DNA from: an uncultured Verrucomicrobiales bacterium
GTDB lineage: Bacteria > Verrucomicrobiota > Verrucomicrobiia > Limisphaerales > UBA1100
DNA length: 37,550 nt
Direction: 5' to 3'
Assembly (NCBI GenBank): GCA_913048135.1
Contig: CAJWVY010000011.1
Location: forward strand, 1 to 37,550
Position 1 is the first letter of the stretch, and each line of letters starts with the position of its first letter. Position numbers and translations under genes: made by a program. Of this stretch, positions 29,301 to 37,550 are shown one piece after another. The notes beneath the pieces were generated by a model. It had not been told where the DNA came from and searched no databases. It worked only from the letters and a program-made list of their open reading frames with translations.

Positions 29301-30218
29301 CTGCTCGATCTTTGGAGCATTGTGGATTTCGTGCAGCCGGGCTATCTCGGCGACGAGAAACATTTCCATGAAATGTACGATCCCGGTGGCGGCGACAGCG
29401 AAGAGGCCGTGGCCAATCGCCGCATCGCGCGCAAGCGCTTGTCCTCGCGCCTGCGCCCCATCCTGTTGCGCCGCGTGAAAAAACAGGTGGCCAAGGATCT
29501 ACCCGACCGCATCGAGCAACGGCACGATTGCGAACTGGGCAAGGACCAACGCAAGCTCTACCTCGCCGAGTTACGTCGCAGCCGCGAGAAGGTCATGGAA
29601 ACCATCCAGACCAAGGGCGTGGCTAAGAGCCGCATGCAGGTGCTCGCAGCGTTGACGCGCCTGCGCCAGATTTGCTGTCACCCCACACTGGTGGGCAGCG
29701 ATTATGCCTCCGGCAAAACCGAGGCGTTGTTCGATCTGCTCGAGCCGCTGGTGGCGCAGGGCGAAAAGGTGCTCGTGTTCAGCCAATTTGTGCAGATGCT
29801 CAAGATTCTGGAAAAGGATTGCGGCACACGAGAGATTCCCACGCACATGCTCACCGGCGAAACCAAGGACCGGCAAGAAGTCGTCAATGCCTTCCAGGAA
29901 TCCGAAGGAGCCGGCGTGTTCCTGCTCAGCCTCCGCGCGGCCGGCACGGGCCTGAACCTCACCACCGCCAGTTACGTGGTGCTCTACGATCCATGGTGGA
30001 ACCCCGCCGTGGAAGCGCAGGCCATCGACCGGACCCACCGCATTGGCCAAACCAAAACGGTGAACGCCTACAAGCTTATTGCCCCCGGCACGGTTGAGGA
30101 GAAAATTTGGAACCTCCAACAGGACAAACGCCAAACTATCTCCGACGTGCTCGGCGAGGAAGGGTTTGCCAAGAGCCTCGACAAGACGGATTTGGAATTC
30201 CTGTTCAGCGAGGATTAA
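26358..30218 (+). CDS. SNF2-family DEAD/DEAH helicase with duplicated N-terminal domain
   Basis: GGILADDMGLGKTLQTLTYLSWL (motif I), VLDEAQFIKNP (II), LALTGTPLENRLLDLWSIVDF (III), VFSQFVQMLKIL, LSLRAAGTGLNLTTASYVVLYDPWWNPAVEAQAIDRTHRIGQTK (V/VI). Confidence 0.97.
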   Translation: MPRGKKGTRKPAPKSGAAMKYDAHASALDDAYGMLAELRRELSDTREDKNDRGELLDLFATCKDSQRAWILLEDYFNKLKLSRKDFPGDDWWKDVVAVKGKKRLEALSIVFLRTGRQMPSELSEHANLKRFNEIEKAERERAVFTELENWMFPPAPNHLDAPRASIRAVATPVPERAGCNLHRLKIEFIIRRPRTGDRKKSLSNLVDLTVRAAHEKELFPPNDWEFIEWVTENFAADAGKGDLFLSGQQLLQWLAHWGDESRLQPAVNKAHHQFLGQLAELTEAKGRDQRQLTLPEGHKVPVQDAVFFTGRPTLVLWNNTFYFLRNCPPAKQLAKWLADPATAAKTKQPAKAQKAAPELATVAAVATAESEDTDSSLHLLKIEFYVQTASGNHRKSLAQLAKVIAKGSSEKEQFNAADWEFIEWATAQFGEEAGTGDLFLSGPQLLQWLAHWGEESRLLPELDAPQHRFLGQLTELSPSLRNGTAELAFTHQLLLPDGTEAPMQEAVFFAGRPTLVLWNSTFYFLRNSPPAKLLTKWVANPRAPITKLSTRFITELRRSHHSEGVDWSKLCDSLEAQPRFVFELHGDRLELRLQAKAKDASQWEWTGHEWKIITTGRRKAKRPQVLEDDRLDPAVNWLRQLDWFTPEPGLWIGDANENFLQVLASVWDDRPEDAEFLGNDSFQRLFLKPKRLKPKLVVKGSGIDWLSVSAEWEEEGLKLTKKDLASLAQATGRFVKLPNKGWVQLDENATQQAQEAMADLGLDGLDPGTQKIAMEQAAHLGEDSLAMFGDSKQAQKLRSRIDTFEGIPATSIPNNIQAELRPYQQQGFDFLCHLKSMGLGGILADDMGLGKTLQTLTYLSWLKKQKKRGKSNPSLVICPASVMHNWRREAAKFTPDMSVLVLESGAARHRLRKKIPDHDIVVTNYSLLRRDLEDLQTYKFNAIVLDEAQFIKNPGAQVTQSVKQLKCKIRLALTGTPLENRLLDLWSIVDFVQPGYLGDEKHFHEMYDPGGGDSEEAVANRRIARKRLSSRLRPILLRRVKKQVAKDLPDRIEQRHDCELGKDQRKLYLAELRRSREKVMETIQTKGVAKSRMQVLAALTRLRQICCHPTLVGSDYASGKTEALFDLLEPLVAQGEKVLVFSQFVQMLKILEKDCGTREIPTHMLTGETKDRQEVVNAFQESEGAGVFLLSLRAAGTGLNLTTASYVVLYDPWWNPAVEAQAIDRTHRIGQTKTVNAYKLIAPGTVEEKIWNLQQDKRQTISDVLGEEGFAKSLDKTDLEFLFSED
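26895..27382 (+). repeat. Intragenic tandem domain duplication, copy 1
   Basis: NLHRLKIEFIIRR...DWEFIEWVTENF...GDLFLSGQQLLQWLAHWGDESRL...AVFFTGRPTLVLWNNTFYFLRNCPPAKQLAKWLADPA. Confidence 0.85.
27486..27982 (+). repeat. Intragenic tandem domain duplication, copy 2
   Basis: LHLLKIEFYVQT...DWEFIEWATAQF...GDLFLSGPQLLQWLAHWGEESRL...AVFFAGRPTLVLWNSTFYFLRNSPPAKLLTKWVANP. Confidence 0.85.
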
Positions 30219-30240
30219 GCCGCGGCGGCGAAGGGAAAAA

Positions 30241-30314
30241 TGGTTGTCCCGCAGGGACTCGAACCCCAACTAGAGGTACCAAAAACCCCTGTGCTACCAT
30301 TACACCACGGGACA
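30241..30314 (-). tRNA. tRNA-Gln (anticodon UUG), CCA encoded
   Basis: Minus strand TGTCCCGTGGTGTAATGGTAGCACAGGGGTTTTTGGTACCTCTAGTTGGGGTTCGAGTCCCTGCGGGACAACCA. 7-bp acceptor TGTCCCG/CGGGACA, T-loop TTCGAGT, anticodon loop TTTTGGT giving TTG. Confidence 0.93.
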
Positions 30315-30371
30315 ACCGTGAGGGGCGTAAGGTAGCGAGAGCGGCTGCCCAAGCAAAGCGAAAATTACACC

Positions 30372-31418
30372 GTGACCCCCGCCGAAGCATTTCAGGAGAC
30401 TCTCACCCGCACACCCTGTACCGCGCTGGCGCCCATGCAGGATGTCACCGATCTGCCATTCTGGAAGCTCATGGCGCGCTACGGCGGACCGGACCTGTAC
30501 TACACCGAGTATTTCCGAATCCGCGAAGGCTTCAAGCTGGAGCGCCCCATCCTCAAGTCCATCACGCACAACCCCACCGGCAAACCAGCCGTGGCCCAAA
30601 TGATCGGCAACCACATTCCGTCATTGGTCGCCGCAGCGCAAGAACTCCAGCAGCATCCGGTCGCCGCCATCGATCTGAATCTCGGCTGCCCGGCTCCGGT
30701 GGTTTACAAGAAATGCGCCGGCGGCGGTCTTCTGCGCGAACCCGACCGGGTGGATTCCATCCTCGGAGCGCTGCGCGAGGCCGTGCAAATTCCGTTCACC
30801 GTCAAGACCCGCATTGGCTTCGATGATCCCGGCGTGTTTGCCGAACTCCTCCCGATCTTCGAGCGTCATCAAATCGATCTGCTCACCGTGCACGGCCGCA
30901 CCGTCCACGAAGGCTACCGCAGCGGCGTGCATTACGATTACATCGCCCGCGCCGTCGACACCCTACCCTGCCCCGTACTCGCCAATGGCAACGTCTATTC
31001 CGCCGCCAAAGCCGCCGAAGTCCTGACCGATACCCGCGCCGCCGGCCTAATGATCGGTCGCGGTGCCATCCGCAATCCTTGGCTCTTCCATCAAATCCGC
31101 CAGTCGCTGGCCAGAGAAACCCCGTTCATGCCCGTCGGCCATGATGTGTTGCAGTATCTGCGCGACCTGTTCGAAACCGTGCGCCCACCCAGCCTCAAGG
31201 ACCGTGCCCACGTGCAGAAAATGAAAAAGTATTTCAACTACATCGCCATCGGCATCGAGCCCACCGGCGATTTCCTGCACCGCATCCGCCGCGTCACGAC
31301 CGCCGCCGAATTATTTACCGTGTGCGAAGAGTATCTAGATCACGAACGCCCCATGCCACTGGAGCCCTTCGACCTCGATCTGAAACCCCGCGACGTCCTG
31401 GCCGGCGAACATCGCTAA
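30372..31418 (+). CDS. dus: tRNA-dihydrouridine synthase (DusB-like)
   Basis: TALAPMQDVTDLPFWKLMARYGGPDLYYTEYFR, DLNLGCPAPVVYKKCAGGGLL, VKTRIGFD, LLTVHGRTVHEGY, LANGNVYS, GLMIGRGAIRNPWLF. GTG start. Confidence 0.95.
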   Translation: MTPAEAFQETLTRTPCTALAPMQDVTDLPFWKLMARYGGPDLYYTEYFRIREGFKLERPILKSITHNPTGKPAVAQMIGNHIPSLVAAAQELQQHPVAAIDLNLGCPAPVVYKKCAGGGLLREPDRVDSILGALREAVQIPFTVKTRIGFDDPGVFAELLPIFERHQIDLLTVHGRTVHEGYRSGVHYDYIARAVDTLPCPVLANGNVYSAAKAAEVLTDTRAAGLMIGRGAIRNPWLFHQIRQSLARETPFMPVGHDVLQYLRDLFETVRPPSLKDRAHVQKMKKYFNYIAIGIEPTGDFLHRIRRVTTAAELFTVCEEYLDHERPMPLEPFDLDLKPRDVLAGEHR

Positions 31419-31596
31419 CCCTCCCAGCGAAACTCCGGCATGCGCAAGCCCGCCAACGAAGGCTGGGCGGCACCGCCGAACACGCCGGCGGATACTGTCG
31501 AAGATCAATCCTCAATCCCACCAGAACCCCTCGGCGGTCACGCCGCATTGGCGCAACAATCGCCCGCTATCCCACCACACCGACAAACAGACCGCC

Positions 31597-32838
31597 CTAA
31601 ACCTGATCCGCCGCCACCTTCTGGAGGGTTTCCTCCAATGTGGTTTTGCGATCGACCACGAGTTGCAAGCCGCTATCCCACAAAGTGCGCATGCCGTCCT
31701 GCACGGCGAGGGCCTGAATTTCACGCGAAGCTCGTTTCTGCATCACGGCTTCGCGCACCGGCTCGGTGCAGACAAGCAGCTCGTTGATGGAGGTTCGTCC
31801 GCTGAACCCGGTATCGCCACAGGCTGAACAGCCTGCGCCACGATAAAAGCCCTGTTGATCAAGCATAGCCTGTAAGTACTCATCACCTTCGAATTGACGG
31901 AGTTGCTCGAGCGGGGCCGGTTCTGGTGTGTAGGGGCCAGCGCAATGCATGCAGTTGGTGCGCAGCAAGCGTACGCCCAATACACCAATAATGGTGGAGG
32001 CTAGTAGGAATGGCTCGATATCCATGTTGATCAGTCGCGCGAACGTGCCGGAGGTGGTATTCGCGTGCAGAGTGCTGATCACAAGGTGACCAGTCATTCC
32101 GGCGTTGATGGCAATCTCGGCAGTTTCCTCGTCGCGAATCTCACCCACCATAATGATCTCGGGATCCTGCCGCATCAGCGAGCGCAGAGCAGCCGGGTAA
32201 GTGTACCCACGGGCTGGGTTAAGCGAGGATTGATTTACCCAATCGAGATTTTGCTCTACAGGATCTTCCACAGACGAAATTGCCACGGCGTTGCCGTGCT
32301 TTTCCAGAAGATAGCCGATGGCTGCATAGATGGCCGTGGTTTTACCGGAACCAGTCGGGCCGGTGAGTAGCATCAACCCGGTGGGTTTGGCGGCTAGTTC
32401 CTTAAATCTTTCCAATGTCGCATCATCGAATCCGAGCTTAGAGATATCAAAGACCTTGGAGTTAGGGTTAAACACGCGGCAGACGATTTTCTCCCCAAAG
32501 ACCGTTGGGAAAATAGAGACACGTAATTGAACGCCGCCAAATTCCTCTGGCGCGGCCTTACCATCCTGCGGTAAGCCGGTGGTATGACTCTCCAGATTAG
32601 CCATCACCTTGAAGCGGCCACAGATGTTAGGATGATGGTCCGATGGGATACCCACCAGCCATTGGAGCACACCATTGACGCGCACCCGCACGCCAACCAT
32701 GTCTTCCCAAGGTTCAATGTGGATGTCGCTGGCACCGCGATGCAATGAATCCTGGATGATGTAATTCACCATCGTCGGCACATCCACCTGCTCACTGGCG
32801 GCGGCTTGGGCTTCGAGATATTGCTCGGTTGAATTCAT
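31597..32838 (-). CDS. GspE/PulE/PilB-type secretion or pilus ATPase
   Basis: ASDIHIEPWEDMVGVRVRVNG, LLTGPTGSGKTTAIYA (Walker A), SSVEDPVEQNLDWVNQSSLNPARGYTYPAALRSLMRQDPEIIMVGEIRDEETAEIAINAGMTGHLVISTLHAN, CxxC pairs near the C-terminus. Confidence 0.93.
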   Translation of the reverse strand: MNSTEQYLEAQAAASEQVDVPTMVNYIIQDSLHRGASDIHIEPWEDMVGVRVRVNGVLQWLVGIPSDHHPNICGRFKVMANLESHTTGLPQDGKAAPEEFGGVQLRVSIFPTVFGEKIVCRVFNPNSKVFDISKLGFDDATLERFKELAAKPTGLMLLTGPTGSGKTTAIYAAIGYLLEKHGNAVAISSVEDPVEQNLDWVNQSSLNPARGYTYPAALRSLMRQDPEIIMVGEIRDEETAEIAINAGMTGHLVISTLHANTTSGTFARLINMDIEPFLLASTIIGVLGVRLLRTNCMHCAGPYTPEPAPLEQLRQFEGDEYLQAMLDQQGFYRGAGCSACGDTGFSGRTSINELLVCTEPVREAVMQKRASREIQALAVQDGMRTLWDSGLQLVVDRKTTLEETLQKVAADQV

Positions 32839-32856
32839 GAAGCGGGCAAACTGAAG

Positions 32857-34143
32857 CTATTGCAACTTCAATGCAGTGAGTTTATTGCCGCCATCACGCA
32901 ATCCATCTTTGAGATACAAAACGCCGTTGGAATACACGGGGAAATTCCAGGTCAGTTGACTGGCCGCGTCGATGCGGCCGAGCTCAGTGTAGGCCTTGGG
33001 GGTGGCCTTGAGCAGGGTCACCGCTCCGCGGGAACCATGCACGAGTAGAGCGTCTCCGAGCCCGATCACTGAAGCGTAATCGTCATAGCCGCCTTTGCTC
33101 CAAACCAGTTCACCGGTTTTATGATTGAGACATACAAAATCGGAATTCTTGCCGCGCGAGGAGCCCAAGCCGTAGAGGTAGCCATCCTTGAGCACGGGCG
33201 TGGTGATGTTGGTTTTCACATCCTTATTGCTCCAAACCGGCTCCGCTGTCTGGCCGTCGCCGCTGTTGCGTATACGCACTTGAAAGGTGCCGACGGTGTG
33301 ACTGGCCACGGTAACCGTGTCGCCTTGAAGAATCGGCGTCACGATATTGCGGGCGGCGCCGGTTTTCACCGGCACACTCCAGAGTTCCTTGCCATCAACC
33401 GCGCGGTAACCTTTCATATTAGCGGCGGTGACGTAGACGACCTGCTCCACTCCGGCGAGCTTGCCGAGCATGAGGCCGGCGTACGCGGCGTAGTCGTTGC
33501 CGCTTTTCCAAACGAGCTTGCCATTCGCTTTCTCCAGACACACGAGACTGGCGCCTTCGTGTCCGCCGGCCGCGGCGTAGATGTGCTTGGCATCGGTCAC
33601 GGGCGCGCCGTTGTTGCCGTGCCGGCTGGCGGCGGTGCCACTGCTGCCCGGAGCATTGCCGCCGAACCATTTGGCACCGTAATCCTTGGAGTATTGCTTG
33701 CTCCAAATCAACTTACCGGACTTCAAGGAAATGCAGGCGAGCACGCCGGTGGCGCTTTGGCAAAACAACAAATCGCCATCAATCATCGGCGCAGTACGCG
33801 GGCCCGGGCCGTAGACGTTGGTGTATTGCCAAGACTCGGAGTAGGGCGTCTGCCAAAGGGTCTTGCCGGTGGTGGTGTCGATGACGGCGGCTGTCTCCAT
33901 GGGTTTCCCTCCCACCACGGTCTCGTGGCACATCACAAGGCGGCCTTGGGAAAGAATCAAGCCGCCCTGCCCTTTGCCTGCGGGCACCTGCCACATTTGC
34001 TTAGGCTTGGCAGTCAGCGTATTCAGCGGCTTTTCGTCTTGGGCGAATCCATCCCGTTGTTCGCCTCGCCATTGAGACCAATCGCCGGCGAAGGTGGTTT
34101 GGAGGAAAACAAGTGAAAGGAGTGTGGCGGATGCAGCTTTCAT
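32857..34143 (-). CDS. PQQ-binding-like beta-propeller repeat protein
   Basis: Signal peptide, WSQWRGEQRDGFAQ, repeated GKTLWQTPYSESW / GKLIWSKQYSKDYG / GKLVWKSGNDY / GELVWSKGGYDDY blades. Confidence 0.9.
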   Translation of the reverse strand: MKAASATLLSLVFLQTTFAGDWSQWRGEQRDGFAQDEKPLNTLTAKPKQMWQVPAGKGQGGLILSQGRLVMCHETVVGGKPMETAAVIDTTTGKTLWQTPYSESWQYTNVYGPGPRTAPMIDGDLLFCQSATGVLACISLKSGKLIWSKQYSKDYGAKWFGGNAPGSSGTAASRHGNNGAPVTDAKHIYAAAGGHEGASLVCLEKANGKLVWKSGNDYAAYAGLMLGKLAGVEQVVYVTAANMKGYRAVDGKELWSVPVKTGAARNIVTPILQGDTVTVASHTVGTFQVRIRNSGDGQTAEPVWSNKDVKTNITTPVLKDGYLYGLGSSRGKNSDFVCLNHKTGELVWSKGGYDDYASVIGLGDALLVHGSRGAVTLLKATPKAYTELGRIDAASQLTWNFPVYSNGVLYLKDGLRDGGNKLTALKLQ

Positions 34144-34184
34144 GGGCGCGAGTGTCCGCCAAGGTCACGGTGGGAGCAACTATT

Positions 34185-34724
34185 TTATGGCGCAGCAGCG
34201 GCGGCTTCAGGCCATTTGCCATCCACAATGAGGGAAGTGGCCTGACGCGCCAAATGATCGGCAATAATCGGCACGGCCTGACGTTGGCCGGCGGTGAGGT
34301 CGTTCCCCACGCGCACCGTGCTGTTGCCGGTGATTTCGCCTTCGTACACCACTTCGCCCGTGCCTGGGCGAGTGACCTTGATGTGGGCCGTAAGCGACAT
34401 GCTGTAATCCTTCACCGTCAGCGAATCGCCGGGCGTATAGCTCACGCCGTTCCGAAGAAACTCCGTCAATTCACCGGTGACCACCAGATCCGCGTTGCCT
34501 TGGGTCTCCAATGCGTAGGTGCCATCCTGTTGTAAATTCCGCTTGAGGGCGCGGTTCACGGCCACCACCAGACGTGGCTCCAAGGTTTCGTTCTTGAAGA
34601 ATTCCACGCGCACGGACTGCGCGCCGGCCGGCAGACCATTGGTGGGCCCGGCCACATAACCAACGCAACCAGTCAGCATTCCGAGGCTCAAGGTGAATAA
34701 AATGAGGGCGAAGGCTTTCATCAA
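34185..34724 (-). CDS. LptE-family (LPS assembly) lipoprotein
   Basis: Lipobox GMLTGC; SVRVEFFKNETLEPRLVVAVNRALKRNLQQDGTYAL...ADLVVTGELTEFLRNGVSYT. Confidence 0.8.
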   Translation of the reverse strand: MMKAFALILFTLSLGMLTGCVGYVAGPTNGLPAGAQSVRVEFFKNETLEPRLVVAVNRALKRNLQQDGTYALETQGNADLVVTGELTEFLRNGVSYTPGDSLTVKDYSMSLTAHIKVTRPGTGEVVYEGEITGNSTVRVGNDLTAGQRQAVPIIADHLARQATSLIVDGKWPEAAAAAP

Positions 34725-34734
34725 AACCGTATTT

Positions 34735-36174
34735 CTAATCTTCCCTAGAGCGGGCTAACTCGCGTTCATCAAGCAGTTGCTGAATCCGCTCCAAGTCGGC
34801 GGTGACCGCGGATTGAATTTCCTGCAACCGCACCAAATCAATCTCTGTCGCCGTAGCCGCGCGTTCGAGATCGGCAGGCAGAATTTCGAGATTCAACTTC
34901 ACCTTGCGATATTCCCGCTGGGCGGTGAAGGGCCGGTTTTTCTTTTCAGCCTTTTGCGCCTCGGCGTACAGCTCCAGAGCATCGCGCACACGCCACTGGA
35001 ATAGTTCCTCGCTAAGCCGTTTATTGGCAAAGGATTGCAACTCCTTGGCCTCGGCTTCGTGATCGGGATCGTTGAGTACATCAATGATGAGCGCCTGATT
35101 GATCTGGCCGTAGTAGGTGTGTGCTGCCACCCATTGGCGTTTCTTTTCGTAAAACAGCGCAATCCCTTTCAAGCCGCGCGCGCGCTCCAGGCGCATAGCG
35201 TTCATGTGCGCCTTGGCTTCGGTTACTTTTTCTTCACGATCGGAGTCGGCCTTATAAAATTCCACGAAATCCCCAAAGGCTTCGATGGAACGTTCCGCCA
35301 TGCTTTGGTCGTAAATGCCTTCGTTGGCTTGGGCCTCATATAACTCGGCGGTGCGGAACCTTGCTTGGGCAACCATCTCATTTAGCTTCTCTTGATTCTC
35401 TCGGGGGGAATCGCCCGCCCGTTGGCTATACCGGTCGGCCAAAAGCTGATAGGCCCGCGTTGCCTTGTCGTATTCCGAAGCGTCGGCGAAGAAACCCCAA
35501 AAACCCTGCAGCGCCTTTTCATGCGCCTGCCCAATGCCGTACTGTGATTCGGCAGCATGCAGGCCAAACGGCGCATTAGTCACAATCTGCGTGTAGAGCT
35601 TGGAGGTCTTACTCATGGAAGGAAACAACGGAATGTAAATGCTATCCTGATAGGGTATCTTCCAGCGAAAACGTTTACCATTCAGGTAGAGCGTGGCGAT
35701 CTCATACATGCGCGCGCTCACCTCATCGCTCTTTTCATAGCCGGGATGAGCATCCAGCAGCTTCTGGTACTCCTTGAAGGCGTACTCCTCCAACCCGCGG
35801 CTCTCGTACACTTCAGCCACCACACGGCGCATTTCCGGCACATCATCCGCGCCCGGCGTGCGCTGGACAAAATACCGTGCGCCAAACATCGCATCATCAA
35901 AGCGCTTTTCAGCTATCGCCTTACGCACGTAATCAAGCAACTGCGTGTTGGTGTAGGTCAAAACCTCAATATCAAGGCCCGGCTTGATATAACGCCACCC
36001 AATGCCCTCGTAGTATTTAAGACCATACTCCGAGTCCTCGTTCTTCTGGGAAGGCTTCAGTCCAAACTTCCGCTTGCCATCGTTCGATTTTCCGGACGTC
36101 TGCCCGGAGTTGTCCGACTGACAACCCAAGCTTAACACCATTATACCAATGATACAGACAATGCCTCTTGTCAT
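34735..36174 (-). CDS. BamD-like TPR outer-membrane assembly lipoprotein
   Basis: Lipobox MVLSLGC; TPR-like array AKRFDDAMFGARYFVQRTPGADDVPEMRRVVAEVYESRGLEEYAFKEYQKLLDAHPG with a long helical C-terminus. Confidence 0.65.
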   Translation of the reverse strand: MTRGIVCIIGIMVLSLGCQSDNSGQTSGKSNDGKRKFGLKPSQKNEDSEYGLKYYEGIGWRYIKPGLDIEVLTYTNTQLLDYVRKAIAEKRFDDAMFGARYFVQRTPGADDVPEMRRVVAEVYESRGLEEYAFKEYQKLLDAHPGYEKSDEVSARMYEIATLYLNGKRFRWKIPYQDSIYIPLFPSMSKTSKLYTQIVTNAPFGLHAAESQYGIGQAHEKALQGFWGFFADASEYDKATRAYQLLADRYSQRAGDSPRENQEKLNEMVAQARFRTAELYEAQANEGIYDQSMAERSIEAFGDFVEFYKADSDREEKVTEAKAHMNAMRLERARGLKGIALFYEKKRQWVAAHTYYGQINQALIIDVLNDPDHEAEAKELQSFANKRLSEELFQWRVRDALELYAEAQKAEKKNRPFTAQREYRKVKLNLEILPADLERAATATEIDLVRLQEIQSAVTADLERIQQLLDERELARSRED

Positions 36175-36283
36175 CTCGGCGACCCTACCGAGCAGTCAAG
36201 AGAGCGTCAAGCTGGCGCCCTGCACAGGTTGTTCACCATCGGAGGTTGACCGACCCGCAACCCGGTGGGATGTTCCCCCGCCC

Positions 36284-36955
36284 ATGTTCAGGCTCGTTCT
36301 ATTTGATATCGACGGCACCCTCATCCGCACCCATGGCGCGGGCGTACGGGCCTTTGCCGCGACCTTTGATGAAGTATTTGGCTTGCCGCAAGCCACTGAG
36401 ACCCTGTCCTTTGCTGGCCGTACCGACCGCGGGCTGGTGGAGGAAGTATTCGAGCAAAACCAAATCGAGCGCACCCAACAAAACGTCGACCGCTTCTTTG
36501 AAGCTTACCTGAGCCGCCTCACTGACTTTCTGCCCGCCGATGAACACGATCCCCTGCCCGGCACACGAGAATTGATCGCACACCTGCGAGGCAGAGCCGA
36601 GGCAACCATCATCGGCCTACTCACCGGCAACCATCCCCGCGGTGCGGAATTGAAGCTGAAGCACTACGGCATTTGGCAAGAATTCGAAATGGGCATCTTC
36701 GGTGGCGAACACACCGACCGTAACGACATCGCCCGCAATGCCCTGACCTGGGCCCAAACCCGCTGGCCCGAGCTGGACCCTGCTGAGATCCTGATCATCG
36801 GCGACACCGAACGCGATATCGAATGCGCGCGTGCCATCAACGCCAAGGTCCTCGCCGTCGCGACCGGCAACCGCACAATCGCTGATCTCCAATCCTATAC
36901 CCCGGACTGGATTGCTCCCGATCTATACCCGGAAACCGTAGCCGATTGTTTTTAA
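36284..36955 (+). CDS. HAD-superfamily hydrolase (phosphoglycolate phosphatase-like)
   Basis: VLFDIDGTLIRTHGAG, GLLTGNHPRGAELKLKHYGI, ILIIGDTERDIECARAINAKVLAVATG. ATG at 36284. Confidence 0.92.
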   Translation: MFRLVLFDIDGTLIRTHGAGVRAFAATFDEVFGLPQATETLSFAGRTDRGLVEEVFEQNQIERTQQNVDRFFEAYLSRLTDFLPADEHDPLPGTRELIAHLRGRAEATIIGLLTGNHPRGAELKLKHYGIWQEFEMGIFGGEHTDRNDIARNALTWAQTRWPELDPAEILIIGDTERDIECARAINAKVLAVATGNRTIADLQSYTPDWIAPDLYPETVADCF

Positions 36956-36956
36956 A

Positions 36957-36989
36957 CAAAAAACGAGGCAACCCTAAGGTCACCTCGTT
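36957..36989 (-). terminator. Rho-independent terminator for the minus-strand right-edge gene
   Basis: AACGAGG (36962-36968) pairs with CCTCGTT (36983-36989). Minus strand continues TTTTTTG. Confidence 0.8.
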
Positions 36990-37022
36990 CTCTCTCCACC
37001 CGGTTCCTTTAATTGACTAAAA

Positions 37023-37550
37023 TCAGTTGTCTGGATCAGTTTCTATGGGAAGGGTATGAACTTCTTGGCCCGCAATGGTTTCTAACTCAATTCTTCGATT
37101 AATAGTACCCTCTGAATTAAGCCAATCCAGTCCCACTGTATTCCATAAAAATTGCCCTGAGAACACTATACTTTTCCCGTCTTCCCCAAAAGTAATACCA
37201 GCAGGCGGCTCTTTAGGATTTACATTAATTCTGCCCGGACCATATGAAACATTACCAGTATCTTCAAAAGTAATTACTGATACGCCTCTAAAATTATTCC
37301 CATTAATAATAAGTGGCTGCAAATTATTTGGATATGAGCCGCTGGTTGAGTTAATATCGAACGTTGAGTTACCATCAAAACCCCCACCCGCAAATGTTGT
37401 GGAAAGCGTATTTTGAAATACTGGTGTATGACTTACCGTGAATGACCCTGTAGCGTTATTATCGCTAATAACAGACCCCCATGGCGTCTGGATTCTCAGC
37501 CGCCTGCTACCAGTGTCGATTGAGTCAAACTGATTTCCGAATAAATTGAA
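37023..37550 (-). CDS. C-terminal part of a large, likely secreted beta-rich protein, 5' truncated by window end
   Basis: Frame is open from 37550 to the stop at 37023: FNLFGNQFDSIDTGSRRLRIQTPWGSVISDNNATGSFTVSHTPVFQNTLSTTFAGGGFDGNSTFDINSTSGSYPNNLQPLIINGNNFRGVSVITFED..., IPT/TIG-like. The listed TTG start at 37322 is probably not the real start. Confidence 0.7.
   Translation of the reverse strand, partial: FNLFGNQFDSIDTGSRRLRIQTPWGSVISDNNATGSFTVSHTPVFQNTLSTTFAGGGFDGNSTFDINSTSGSYPNNLQPLIINGNNFRGVSVITFEDTGNVSYGPGRINVNPKEPPAGITFGEDGKSIVFSGQFLWNTVGLDWLNSEGTINRRIELETIAGQEVHTLPIETDPDN

Noticed and set aside
33121-34116. 331-aa plus-strand ORF antisense to the PQQ propeller gene
   Set aside because: Shadow ORF. 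The minus-strand protein has clear propeller blades and a signal peptide.

Overview
The window looks like chromosomal sequence from a PVC-superphylum bacterium, most likely Verrucomicrobiota. The DUF1501 and PSCyt1/DUF1549/DUF1553 pair and the Chlamydia-like ribonucleotide reductase support this. It is probably a metagenome contig. Most of it is ordinary core genome: dnaG, nrdA/nrdB, dcd, a Rieske/cytochrome b-c complex, a polyprenyl diphosphate synthase, YggS, an EVE protein, a SNF2 helicase, tRNA-Gln(UUG), dus, a GspE-like ATPase, LptE- and BamD-like lipoproteins and a HAD phosphatase. I saw no CRISPR array, transposase or prophage module. The points most worth a second look are: (1) the nrdB product has Phe at the radical-Tyr position and Glu at the first metal-ligand position, which is the tyrosine-less class Ic (Mn/Fe) signature; (2) the ~670-nt gap upstream of nrdA holds three consecutive perfect hairpins in the presumed leader and a cluster of DnaA-box-like 9-mers; (3) the SNF2 helicase carries a tandem-duplicated ~165-aa N-terminal domain of unclear identity; (4) a cytochrome b fused to two c-type heme domains with a PDWY motif; (5) the first ~106 bp encode a low-GC quinone-oxidoreductase fragment that looks like a chimeric contig end. 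All calls come from reading the sequence and the supplied ORFs; no database search was run.
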